Source: Actinomycetota bacterium
GTDB lineage: Bacteria; Actinomycetota; Thermoleophilia; Solirubrobacterales; Solirubrobacteraceae
DNA: 33,330 bases
Assembly: GCA_009699505.1 (NCBI GenBank)
Contig: WLOB01000006.1
Span: forward strand, 1-33,330
Direction: 5' to 3'
How positions within the stretch are numbered: position 1 is the stretch's first letter; each line of letters starts with the position of its first letter. Under the pieces are notes generated by a model that saw only the letters and a list, made by a program, of their open reading frames with translations, was not told where the DNA came from and did not search any database. Positions 8,953 to 20,296 of the stretch are shown piece by piece. Position numbers and translations under genes: made by a program.

Positions 8953-10568
8953 GCTTGCACTCCACGAGCTCTTGCGACGGCGCCCGCGCGAGGGTCCGAG
9001 AACGCCTTCGGTGCGTTCCAGGCGAAGTGCAAACGGATTCCAGGGGGTACTCCTCGAGTGTGTGGTGATACCCAAGTCTCGCCGGACCGAAGTGCGATGC
9101 CAATTGTTGCCGCATTCGCTGCCGCCGATGCGCTGGCCTCTTGCCCGGCCTGCAGCTTGCGTCGATGGCCGGCGACGTACGAAGCGAGCCAGCGGGCGGT
9201 CTCGCCAGTCGGCTCAAAAGTTCTCCGCCGCCCGCTGGGTTCCCGCGACATTCGCCGCTCCGGGTCAGTAGTTCGAGACGAAACTCCTGACCTACCGGGA
9301 GCAGTCGACGACGCTTGGCGGCTGCCGCCGGACGTACATGGCGATGCCCGTAGGTGGTCTAGCGTCGGCGGGCACGTGAGTTCCGCAAATGCCACAAGGG
9401 CGAGTGCCCACCCCCGCGCCAGGCGCTCGTGTTCGGTGGTGGCCTCGGGCGCCCACACCGGGAGCGGGTCTCCAATCGCAGAGACCCTCATCCGGAACGC
9501 CTGGGCAACCGCCTCTTCGACGAACACCACTTCAACCTCGGGCCGGCCCCTAGGCGCAGCAATCGGCGCGAACGTGAGCTCGAAACCGCTGGCACCTCGC
9601 ATGTGAACGGCGTGCCCGAACGCGAGGCTTCGCCCTGTCCGAATCTTCGCGCTGGCCGACTCGGCTAGGTCCCGCACTTCTGTCGACAGATCGAACGGGA
9701 AGTCGTAGTGATTGAACCCGACGCCGTCTCGGATCGGCGGCCGCCGTGCCTTCGGCGCGCTCGCCGCCGCCTCCCCCTTGGGAGCCGTATCCGTCGCTAG
9801 TCCTTCGGCCGGTTCGAGGCCGGCGAGGACCCGCAACTCTTCCCACTGTGTACCTGTCGTCAGGAAGTTCCCGACCCCTGACCGTTCATTTGACGGAGAG
9901 GTCCACCCAGCCGCACTGACGAACGCGACGTTGCTTCCCCGGTAGCGCACCTCGACCACCGGGCTCTTGGGTTGATGCCGAAGTTCGAGTCCGTCACGCG
10001 GGTGCTCCAGCGACGCCTGCGCGGCTTCGAGCAGCCGGTCGGAGAAGTAGCGCGCAACAACGGCGTTCAGCGTGCGCTGTTCGACTCGCTGTCCGCTTAG
10101 CACCCGCAGCGAGATGCGCTGTCCGTTCAGCTCGAGATCGTTTCCGACGACCGAGACCTCTATGCCCGCGGCTTGAAGGAAGGTGGCGATACGGTCAGCG
10201 ACGCTCTGCGCCTCGGCTACCACTGAGTTCTCGGTAGTGCCGCGCTTCGTACCAGCCGCCGTCGGCCCTTTCTCCGTCTTCGGCCTGCCAGGGATGCGGA
10301 TGTCCGGGCCTGTGACCCGAAGGCGGTCGGTCCCACAGGCATCGCATGCATAGGTCGGCCCATCCGACCAGAGTCGACTACCCCCTCGGTGGCATCGAGT
10401 GCACTCGATCGCAACCTTTGCAGTCCCAGCCGCTTGCGACATCGTTTGTCCGCAGCACACGACCGATTCGACTCGTAGTGGGCGTACCAGGACACGCTTG
10501 CGACAGACGGCGCACGCGACAGGGACCCGGGGGTCCTTTGCCCTCTTCTTCGTTTTGCTCTTCGCCAT
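8949..10568 (-). CDS. Zinc-ribbon protein of unknown family, paralog 1
   Basis: A 539-residue protein of unknown family, paralogous to the next gene. It has two N-terminal zinc ribbons (C19/C22 with C38/C39, and C56/C59 with C75/C78) behind a Lys/Arg-rich tail. Next come a middle region (VVARYFSDRLLEAA, GVGNFLTTGTQW) and a central block (SLAFGHAVHMR, SGFELTFAP). A C-terminal block (451-522) carries GHRR and SPHTRG. Conserved His and Arg residues in both copies (GHAVH, GHRR, PHTRG) could form an active or binding site. The ATG lies 19 nt after the addA stop, so it is almost certainly co-transcribed with addBA. It could be an accessory or effector subunit of the helicase-nuclease, or a passenger. 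Confidence 0.82.
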   Translation of the reverse strand: MAKSKTKKRAKDPRVPVACAVCRKRVLVRPLRVESVVCCGQTMSQAAGTAKVAIECTRCHRGGSRLWSDGPTYACDACGTDRLRVTGPDIRIPGRPKTEKGPTAAGTKRGTTENSVVAEAQSVADRIATFLQAAGIEVSVVGNDLELNGQRISLRVLSGQRVEQRTLNAVVARYFSDRLLEAAQASLEHPRDGLELRHQPKSPVVEVRYRGSNVAFVSAAGWTSPSNERSGVGNFLTTGTQWEELRVLAGLEPAEGLATDTAPKGEAAASAPKARRPPIRDGVGFNHYDFPFDLSTEVRDLAESASAKIRTGRSLAFGHAVHMRGASGFELTFAPIAAPRGRPEVEVVFVEEAVAQAFRMRVSAIGDPLPVWAPEATTEHERLARGWALALVAFAELTCPPTLDHLRASPCTSGGSRQASSTAPGRSGVSSRTTDPERRMSREPSGRRRTFEPTGETARWLASYVAGHRRKLQAGQEASASAAANAATIGIALRSGETWVSPHTRGVPPGIRLHFAWNAPKAFSDPRAGAVARARGVQA

Positions 10569-10587
10569 CGAGGTTTGCGGTATCGGG

Positions 10588-14126
<3,539 letters not shown>

Positions 14127-14130
<4 letters not shown>

Positions 14131-14201
14131 GCGGCGGGGTCCGACGGGAGGTCGGTCGCAGGAGTCGCGTTCTGACGGGGACTGCGGGCCGGGGCGCTCA
14201 T
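14127..14201 (-). CDS. 24-codon coupling ORF between addB and addA
   Basis: An ATG at 14201 overlaps the addB stop (ATGA), and the TGA at 14129-14127 overlaps the addA ATG (ATGA). The 24-residue product is Pro/Ala/Ser-rich with no recognisable domain. It exactly bridges the gap between the two large genes, so ribosomes leaving addB could be handed on to addA. This may be its only function. Alternatively the ORF is a chance opening in GC-rich DNA. Confidence 0.4.
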
Positions 14202-17200
14202 GCGTCCTCCCCCTGGCGCTCCCAGAACCGCGCCCGTGGGTCGTCGGCCTTCAGGCGGCGCATCGCCTCGCGCTGGGGGTGGCAGAGCGGCTCGAAGTCG
14301 CAGTAGCCGCAGTTGGATCGGGGGTCGGGGTCGCCGTTCTTCTTGCGGCCGTGGAGCGCGACGGGCTCGCGGTGGAAGTCGCCGCCATGGATGCCGTGGG
14401 CGAGGTGCTCGACGACCCCGCGGATCTCGTGCTCCTGCTCGCCCAGGACGGCGCCGTGGAACGGGATCCGGCTCCCCGCGCCGGGGTGGCGGAAGTGGTC
14501 GTACTCGGCGGTGCCGGTGGTCGAGTCGACGCCGAGCGCGCGGGCGGCGGCCCACAGATAGATCGGCAGCTGGAGCTTGCGGCCGAACGCGATGTCGTTC
14601 GGGTCGGCCCGCGGCTTGCCGGTCTTGTAGTCGACGACGCGAAAGGCGCTGCCGTCGGCGGTCGCGCGCACGCGGTCGATACGCCCGTGGACGAGGAGCG
14701 GCGGGCCGTCGCCGGGCAGCTCGAGCGGCTCGTCGCGGCTGAACGGCCCGCCGGCTGCCGGGTCCTCTCCGGGGCGCAACGCTCCGAAGCGGACCTCCTG
14801 CCCGCGCTCGAGGAACGGCATGGGCGGGGTCAGCGGGGTGCCGTCCGCGGCGTCCTCGCCGGCCTCGAGCCGCTCCTGGAAGTCGGCGAGTGCGCGGTCG
14901 TCCTCCTCCAGCTCGGTCTGCAGCCACAGCGCGAGGTCGCGGCGCATGGCGTGGCGGTCCTGCTCCAGCAGCACGGGGTAGCCCGTGAGGCCCTGGGCGG
15001 AGAGCGCGTCGAGCTCCTCGTCGAGCAGGTCGTGCAGCCGCCCGCGGTGGTCGTCCGGGTCGCCGTCGCGGGCGCCCCGCTCGCCGAGCTCGGTGAGGAA
15101 CCGCTCGAGCACGTGGTGCAGCACCGACCCCGTGTTCAGCGCGTCGAGCCGGAGGACGTCCTCAGGGTCCTCGCGCGGCTTCAGCCCCAGGATGTCCTTG
15201 AGGAGGGTGCGCTGGGGGCAGGTCGCGTAATTCTCGAGGGCGGTCGGCGAGAACGGCCGCTGCAGGCGCGGCATCGCGCGCAGGTCGTCGAGGGCCTCGT
15301 GGCTGAGCGCCCCGTCGTACGGGGTGAGGTCCGTCGACCAGCGGGCGGCGTCGGCGGCCGTCGCCCGCACGTAGGCGGGGCGTTCACTGCTGAGGACGCC
15401 GGCTGCGGCGGCACGGGTGGCCGGGTCGTCGGACTCCAGCGCGGTGATGAGCCACTCCTCGGCGTTGCGCGCCTCGGCCGGGGTCTGCGCCCCGAACTGG
15501 GCGGTCCGGATGCGACGGAGCCACGGCTCGGCGGCAGTCGCGAAGTCCTCGATCTCGGCGCGATCGCCCGTGAGCGCATCCACCACGCCGCGGATGAAGG
15601 TCGACGGGAGCGCCGGACGGTCGGCGGTGCCGTCGGTGCGGGCGTAGCCGACGGCGAGTCGCTCGGGCCCGGCCCCGAGGAGGCCGGCGAACTGGAGCGG
15701 CTCGGGGTCCGGGGCGTCGGCGCGCAGCGGCAGGTCCCAGCCGTGGGCGGCGTTCAGGTCGCGCCGGTCGGCGTCGAGCAGCAGCGGGTCCTCGGCCGGG
15801 GCGGCGGGGAAGCGTCCGTCGACGAGGCCGACGATCGCCATCGCGCGGACGCCGACGTGGCGGAGCGAGAGCGCGTCGGCGACGATCACGCCGCGCTGGG
15901 CGAAGGCGCCCTCGCCGTGCTCGTTCGCGCGCAGGCGCTCGAGGGCATCGGCGACGAGGCCGTCGACGCTGGAGGCGGGGAGGTCGTCGGTCAGGACCGT
16001 GAGCGACTCGAGCTCGTCGAGGACGCCCTCGGCGCCGATGACGTAGCGGTCGACGGCGTCGCGGAGGAACGCGAGGTGCTCGGCCCACGGGGCGTTCTCG
16101 GGGCGCCGCTCGGCGAGCGCGCGGAGGTCGCCCACGAAGCGCTCGAGCTGGTCGGCCTGGGCGAGGCGGTTCGTCGCCCACTCGGGCCGGTCGTCGTCGG
16201 GGTGCCGGGCGCGGAGCGCGTCGCGGAAGGCCGCGAGGCGGTCGCGCCACTGGTCGGGTCCGGCAACGATGCCGGCGTCGCGCGCGATGCCGTCCCACGC
16301 GGCGGTGGAGATGCCGCCGTACTCGTGGAACGTCGCGTCGGGCAGGAACGCGTCGGCGAGGAACGCGGAGACATCAGCGCGCTGGAGCCGGCCGTCGAGC
16401 AGGCGCAGCAGCGCGGTGATGCGCCGGCCGAGCGGCCGCTCGGCGATCGTCGGCGCGTCGTGGAGGTAGACCGGCACGTCGGCCTCGCGCAGCGACGTCT
16501 CGATCAGCGTGCGGTGCGGCTCGGTGTGGCGGTACGCGATCGCCATCTCGTGGAACGGGATGCCGTCGTCGGCCCAGCGCAGGACGGTGCGCACGACCTC
16601 GTCGACCTCGCGGGTCGGGTCCGGCGCCTCGATGACCGTGACGGTGTCGTCGGTGGGGCTCGGGGTGAAGGGGACGGTGGCGGTGGTGCCGGTCTCGGCG
16701 GGGGCCGGCGGGCCGTCGAACGGGGCCCACGGGGTGTTGTCGGCCGTCGTGGCCGAGACCAAGCTCGGGACGGTCGCGTCGGCGGCGTGGGCGGCGTTCG
16801 TCGTGGCCGAGGGGTTGGCGACCGTCGACCAGGTCGCGTCGGCGGCCGCGGCCCACGCGCGCATGGTCGTGGTCGCGGCGTCGGCCGGGCCGTCGACCGC
16901 GGGGAGGAAGACCGTGACGGGGACCCGCTCGGCCAGGCGGTCGAGGAGCCGGCGCTGGATGACGGTCGGGGTCCACAGGGCGTGGACCAACAGGTGCTCC
17001 CCGTGGAGCTTCGTCGGGTCGGCCGCGAGGACGGCGTCCTCGACGGTGAACCAGTCGTGCCGACGGGCCTCGACCGCGGCGTAGAGCGTCGCGAGATCCA
17101 GGAGCCGCTCGTCGTCGACCGCGGCGCCGGCGGTCGTCAGCGCCTCGGCGTCGATCCCGGCGCCGCGGAGGTCTCGCAGCGTGCGGATCATCGCGTTCTC

Positions 17201-17569
17201 GAACCCGGGCGTGTGGACGACGTCGCCGAAGCGCTCCGGCGGGCCCGCCGTGGCCTGCCTGACGAGCACCGGGTCGACGAGCGGCGGCATGGGCTGCCGG
17301 CCCGCTGCGAGCAGCGTCGGCGCGCCGAGCGTCATCGCGAGCTCGCCGGGGGTGACGATCTCGACGTTGACGTGCCCGCCGAGGATCTCGGCGATGCGAC
17401 GGCGCAGGTACGGCCGCAGCAGCGTCTCCCCCACGAGCACCGTCACCGCGGCGAACGGGTCGCTGGCCTTGGCGTTCTTCACGGCCTGCGCGAGGGCGAG
17501 CTCGAGCGCGGCTCGAGGGCCGGTGATCAGGCGGTGGGACGGAGGCACGCGATGCGGGGACGGCGTCAC
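14198..17569 (-). CDS. addB: AddB-like PD-(D/E)XK nuclease with Fe-S cysteines
   Basis: A 1123-residue AddB/RecC-like subunit. The N-terminus has the AddB layout (HRLITGPRAAL, then VTVLVGETLLRPYLRRRI) but the usual GKS/GKT of the Walker A loop is missing, so it is an inactivated helicase fold. The motif VGLVDGRFP...DPLLLDADRR is typical of this family. The C-terminal nuclease has VVDYKTGK, and four cysteines (C in ATCPQR, and three in NCGYCDFEPLC) match the iron-sulfur staple of AddB-type nucleases. It should pair with AddA. GTG at 17569 is taken as start; an in-frame GTG at 17548 is an alternative, and neither has a strong ribosome site. It heads the addB-addA-zinc-ribbon operon, and an exact GTCAGATCCG lies 25 nt upstream. 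Confidence 0.88.
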   Translation of the reverse strand: MTPSPHRVPPSHRLITGPRAALELALAQAVKNAKASDPFAAVTVLVGETLLRPYLRRRIAEILGGHVNVEIVTPGELAMTLGAPTLLAAGRQPMPPLVDPVLVRQATAGPPERFGDVVHTPGFENAMIRTLRDLRGAGIDAEALTTAGAAVDDERLLDLATLYAAVEARRHDWFTVEDAVLAADPTKLHGEHLLVHALWTPTVIQRRLLDRLAERVPVTVFLPAVDGPADAATTTMRAWAAAADATWSTVANPSATTNAAHAADATVPSLVSATTADNTPWAPFDGPPAPAETGTTATVPFTPSPTDDTVTVIEAPDPTREVDEVVRTVLRWADDGIPFHEMAIAYRHTEPHRTLIETSLREADVPVYLHDAPTIAERPLGRRITALLRLLDGRLQRADVSAFLADAFLPDATFHEYGGISTAAWDGIARDAGIVAGPDQWRDRLAAFRDALRARHPDDDRPEWATNRLAQADQLERFVGDLRALAERRPENAPWAEHLAFLRDAVDRYVIGAEGVLDELESLTVLTDDLPASSVDGLVADALERLRANEHGEGAFAQRGVIVADALSLRHVGVRAMAIVGLVDGRFPAAPAEDPLLLDADRRDLNAAHGWDLPLRADAPDPEPLQFAGLLGAGPERLAVGYARTDGTADRPALPSTFIRGVVDALTGDRAEIEDFATAAEPWLRRIRTAQFGAQTPAEARNAEEWLITALESDDPATRAAAAGVLSSERPAYVRATAADAARWSTDLTPYDGALSHEALDDLRAMPRLQRPFSPTALENYATCPQRTLLKDILGLKPREDPEDVLRLDALNTGSVLHHVLERFLTELGERGARDGDPDDHRGRLHDLLDEELDALSAQGLTGYPVLLEQDRHAMRRDLALWLQTELEEDDRALADFQERLEAGEDAADGTPLTPPMPFLERGQEVRFGALRPGEDPAAGGPFSRDEPLELPGDGPPLLVHGRIDRVRATADGSAFRVVDYKTGKPRADPNDIAFGRKLQLPIYLWAAARALGVDSTTGTAEYDHFRHPGAGSRIPFHGAVLGEQEHEIRGVVEHLAHGIHGGDFHREPVALHGRKKNGDPDPRSNCGYCDFEPLCHPQREAMRRLKADDPRARFWERQGEDA

Positions 17570-17594
17570 GAGACCAGGGTCGGTCTCGTGGGGA

Positions 17595-17604
17595 CGGATC
17601 TGAC
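17595..17604 (-). promoter_or_regulatory. GTCAGATCCG motif upstream of addB
   Basis: An exact 10-mer co-oriented with addB and ending 25 nt before its start codon. Identical copies stand upstream of the genes starting at 27319, 29345 and 32574. Likely a promoter core or a regulator site; which one is unknown. Confidence 0.45.
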
Positions 17605-17858
17605 GCTCGCAGGGCGGCGGCCGGGGGTCAAGGTTCGTCGGCGACGAGCCGGGTGCGGAGCGGCCCTCGTCCCGGCGTGACGAGCGTCCGAGTTGGGACC
17701 GGCAGAGGCCGGCGGAGCAGGATCCGGACGATCCTCGTATCTGTCCCGCAACGGTCGCCGCCGCCGCTTACGGTGTGCCCGCCGCGGGGCCCATCACCGA
17801 GATCCCCGCGCACCGTCCCGACGCGCGAGCGTCTAACACCTCCACCAGGAGCATCCGC

Positions 17859-18218
17859 ATGAAGAAGTTCTTCGCCCTGACCCTCGTCGTCCTGTCCGGC
17901 GTCGTCCCCGCCAGTTCAGCCCACGCCGCCACGTCCGGCCAGCGCAACGCACTGCACAGCGCCCAGGCGTACATCGCGATGGCCGGGTTCTCGAAGGCCG
18001 GCCTCACGAAGCAGCTCGTCTACGAGCGCTTCTCGAAGTCTGAGGCCCGGTGGGCCGTCAACCACGTCCGCGTCAGCTGGAACGCCGAGGCCGTGCAGTC
18101 GGCGCGGGCGTACCTGAAGATGACATCGTTCTCGCGTGAGGGCCTCATCACCCAGCTGGAGTACGAAGGCTTCACGCACTCGCAGGCCGTCTACGGCGTC
18201 CGGAAGGCGTACCGCTAG
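17859..18218 (+). CDS. Secreted protein with two Ltp repeats
   Basis: A 119-residue exported protein. Residues 1-23 are a signal peptide ending SAHA. The mature part is two copies of the Ltp-type helix-turn-helix repeat (about 27-72 and 75-119), each with a pattern like SAQAYIAMAGFSKAGLTKQL. This family (host cell surface-exposed lipoprotein) includes the Ltp protein of a Streptococcus phage, which blocks phage DNA injection, but most copies in actinomycete chromosomes are uncharacterised. No lipobox cysteine is present, so it is secreted rather than lipid-anchored. ATG at 17859 is chosen because AGGAG lies 7 nt upstream and the signal peptide begins there. It is divergent from addB. A role in superinfection exclusion is possible, but so is a cell-wall role. 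Confidence 0.85.
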   Translation: MKKFFALTLVVLSGVVPASSAHAATSGQRNALHSAQAYIAMAGFSKAGLTKQLVYERFSKSEARWAVNHVRVSWNAEAVQSARAYLKMTSFSREGLITQLEYEGFTHSQAVYGVRKAYR

Positions 18219-18277
18219 GCCGTAGCCCGGACGGCGCCCGTCACCCAGCCCGGCCGACAGGTCGGGCAGGACGTGCG

Positions 18278-18625
18278 TCAGTCCCACCAGCCGCCGTGCC
18301 GGAACGCCAACTGCGTGCCGCACCGAGGGCACGACGGTTCGACCTCCCCGAGAGGGTCGTCAGCATCACCGTTCGGCGAATCCGTTCGCGATTCGGGGAC
18401 CAGTCGCCGCAGCGCCTGGCTCCCGCACTCCGGGCAACGCCCCCGCCCCGACGCCGGCTCCGGGCCGTCGGGTCCGGGACGGACGGTGAGGACGGTTGTC
18501 AGGCCTCCGCACGCCGCGCAGGACCGCAGCTCGCGATCGGAGATCATGCCCGGCCCGATCGCGAGCCACGAGCTCTCGTAGTCGCAGGCGGTGGCCGGAC
18601 ATTCGTAGCTGCCGATGATTCCCAT
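18278..18625 (-). CDS. Small multi-zinc-ribbon protein
   Basis: A 115-residue protein with four cysteine knuckles: C9/C14, C36-x2-C39, C64-x2-C67 and C99-x2-C102, enough for two zinc ribbons. It lacks a signal peptide and is probably cytoplasmic. The ATG at 18625 begins exactly where the conserved-looking sequence starts (MGIIGSYECP); further upstream the frame is Arg/Pro-rich shadow. It is divergent from the gene at 18706 and convergent with the Ltp gene. Function is unknown; nucleic-acid or protein binding is the usual role of such ribbons. Confidence 0.75.
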   Translation of the reverse strand: MGIIGSYECPATACDYESSWLAIGPGMISDRELRSCAACGGLTTVLTVRPGPDGPEPASGRGRCPECGSQALRRLVPESRTDSPNGDADDPLGEVEPSCPRCGTQLAFRHGGWWD

Positions 18626-18705
18626 GGGCCGAGGTCGTCGGCGAGATGGCGTTCCTGACGGTCGCTCGAGCGTCAACTTCGACGTGCTGCGGCCGACCTT
18701 CCCTC

Positions 18706-19215
18706 GTGAGCCACCGCACTCCGCGCCAAGACCTGCCTCCTTCGTTCCGGCTCGCCAAGCCGCCCGCGGTCGATCTCGCCGCTCCGGGACCGCCGGCTGG
18801 CGCGCCCGAGTGGGAGGACCTCGTCGAGGCCCTGCCGGTCCCGGTCGGGTTCTGGTCGATCGGCGACGACCGGCAGGGGGCGTTCGTCGACTGGCCCGGG
18901 TGCGCCCTGGTCGTCGAGGTGACCGACGGGGAGCTCGTCGTCCGCGGCCACGTCGGCAGCGGCGGCGACCACTGCCCCGACATCGACGTCGACCTGGACG
19001 ACGTCGTGTCGGCCGATCTCGGTGACCTGCACCTCGACTATCAGGAGCCCCATGAGCAGCTGTGGCTGACGGCTCCCGAGGGCGCCCCGCTCGCGGAGGC
19101 CTGCGCGCGGGTGGCGGCGCTCGTCCCGGTGCTCGCCGGGGAGCTGGAGCGCAGGATCGAGCTGGATCCGGGCGTCTGGACCCTCGACGGGCTGGAGCAG
19201 CGGGGGCCATGGTGA
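18706..19215 (+). CDS. Hypothetical acidic protein
   Basis: A 169-residue protein that I do not recognise. It is acidic in the middle (GGDHCPDIDVDLDDVVSADLGDLHLDY) and has a hydrophobic beta-rich core (CALVVEVTDGELVVRGHV). No signal peptide, membrane helix or known catalytic motif is seen. The start is uncertain: GTG at 18706 is preferred because the segment between an ATG at 18646 and this point is low-complexity and would leave only 20 bp for two divergent promoters. It ends 5 bp from the convergent gene at 19221. Confidence 0.6.
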   Translation: MSHRTPRQDLPPSFRLAKPPAVDLAAPGPPAGAPEWEDLVEALPVPVGFWSIGDDRQGAFVDWPGCALVVEVTDGELVVRGHVGSGGDHCPDIDVDLDDVVSADLGDLHLDYQEPHEQLWLTAPEGAPLAEACARVAALVPVLAGELERRIELDPGVWTLDGLEQRGPW

Positions 19216-19220
19216 GCCGG

Positions 19221-19673
19221 TCAACGGCCGTCCACCGTCACGTCGTCCGAGGTGGCGGGCTCACCGCCCCCGTCCTCGTCGGGGTCGAAGCGGCGGCCGC
19301 CCGGGGCTCGCTCCCTCGCGTGCCGTTCTGCCTCGCGGCGCGTCGACGCGAACGCGAGCGCCGGGTCGCGAGGGCGGACCCAGGAGCGGAGCTCGTCGTC
19401 GGTTGCTCGCTCGACGGCCAGGGCCGTCGCGACCGCGTCGTCCGGCGCCGTGGCGGGGTCGACGCGGCCGGCCGCGGTGCGAAGGGCGCTGAGGAAGAGC
19501 CTCTCGACGACCTGCGGGTCCCCGGTGAGGGCCTCGCCGACACCGAGGGCCGGGCACGCGTAGAGCACGTCGTCCGCGAACTCGAGGACCCACAGGTACG
19601 GCTCGCCGTCGCGGAACTGCCGGGCCTCGCAGCGCGCGACCGCGAGGTCGTGGGCGATCCCGCGCCGGCTCAT
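19221..19673 (-). CDS. Hypothetical protein
   Basis: A 150-residue protein of unknown family. The first ~60 residues (PYLWVLEFADDVLYACPALGV) look like a folded alpha/beta domain; the C-terminal ~45 residues are charged and probably disordered. Its ATG lies 9 nt after the stop of the secreted-protein gene at 19683-20051, and an AGGA with good spacing overlaps that stop codon, so the two are likely an operon. No function can be assigned. Confidence 0.65.
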   Translation of the reverse strand: MSRRGIAHDLAVARCEARQFRDGEPYLWVLEFADDVLYACPALGVGEALTGDPQVVERLFLSALRTAAGRVDPATAPDDAVATALAVERATDDELRSWVRPRDPALAFASTRREAERHARERAPGGRRFDPDEDGGGEPATSDDVTVDGR

Positions 19674-19682
19674 CCCGTCGTC

Positions 19683-20051
19683 CTACAGCCGGTACGCCAC
19701 GAACCGGAACGCCGTGTTCGTCGTGTACTCGTCGCAGCGCCAGCCGGTGCGACCCGTCTTGCCGCAGTACCAGGTGACGTAGCCGTCGAAGAAGCGCGTC
19801 GGCAGGTTGTGGCTCGAGGTGCGCGTCCAGGCGCGGCGCAGCCACCTGTTCATGACGTAGCGGGCGCTCGCGCAGTTCATGCCGCGGGCGGGCTGCAGGT
19901 TCTTGAAGACCGCCGCCTCGCCGTTGCGGTTGTAGCTCACGCCCGACCCGCCGATGGAGCAGGCGGCCTGGGCGGCGCCGGGTGACGCGACGAGGAAGAG
20001 GGCGCAGACGGCGACGAGGGTCGCGGCGAGACGGCGGAAGCGGGACGGCAT
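19683..20051 (-). CDS. Small secreted cysteine-containing protein
   Basis: A 122-residue exported protein. The signal peptide covers residues 1-29 (hydrophobic core LAATLVAVCALFLVA, cleavage after AQA). The mature domain of about 93 residues has four cysteines, two near its start and middle (CSIGG, NCASAR) and two close together (WYCGKTGRTGWRC), suggesting two disulfides. It is rich in aromatic residues and Arg. AGGAG eight nt before the ATG at 20051 supports this start. A short palindrome, CGAACGAGTTCG (20125-20136), lies in the 245-bp upstream gap and might be an operator. Function unknown. Confidence 0.75.
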   Translation of the reverse strand: MPSRFRRLAATLVAVCALFLVASPGAAQAACSIGGSGVSYNRNGEAAVFKNLQPARGMNCASARYVMNRWLRRAWTRTSSHNLPTRFFDGYVTWYCGKTGRTGWRCDEYTTNTAFRFVAYRL

Positions 20052-20296
20052 GGTGGGACTCCTGGGTTGCGTGGCCCGCGAGGTGCGGGGTGCAGAGGGG
20101 TCGCCGGGCGGGAGGCCGTTCTGACGAACGAGTTCGCCCGAGTGCGTGTGCCTCATGCGGGAGACGGTCGCCGTCGTCGTTCCTCGGGCCTTGAAGGTCG
20201 AGCCACAGCCTCCGCCCGATTGGCCGCGGCGCCGTCCGCAGTGCTGGGCGTCGCCGGCACCTGGCCCGTGACGTGCCCGGTGCCGTCGCCGACGAG

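Noticed and set aside
8953-9075. Longer N-terminus of zinc-ribbon paralog 2
   Set aside because: It overlaps the conserved C-terminus of paralog 1 in another frame and does not resemble the paralog; the GTGA start fits better.
17595-17631. TTGACC at 17626-17631 as -35 for the GTCAGATCCG element
   Set aside because: The spacer to TCAGAT would be 22 nt, too long for a normal promoter, and the other copies lack a -35 at that place.
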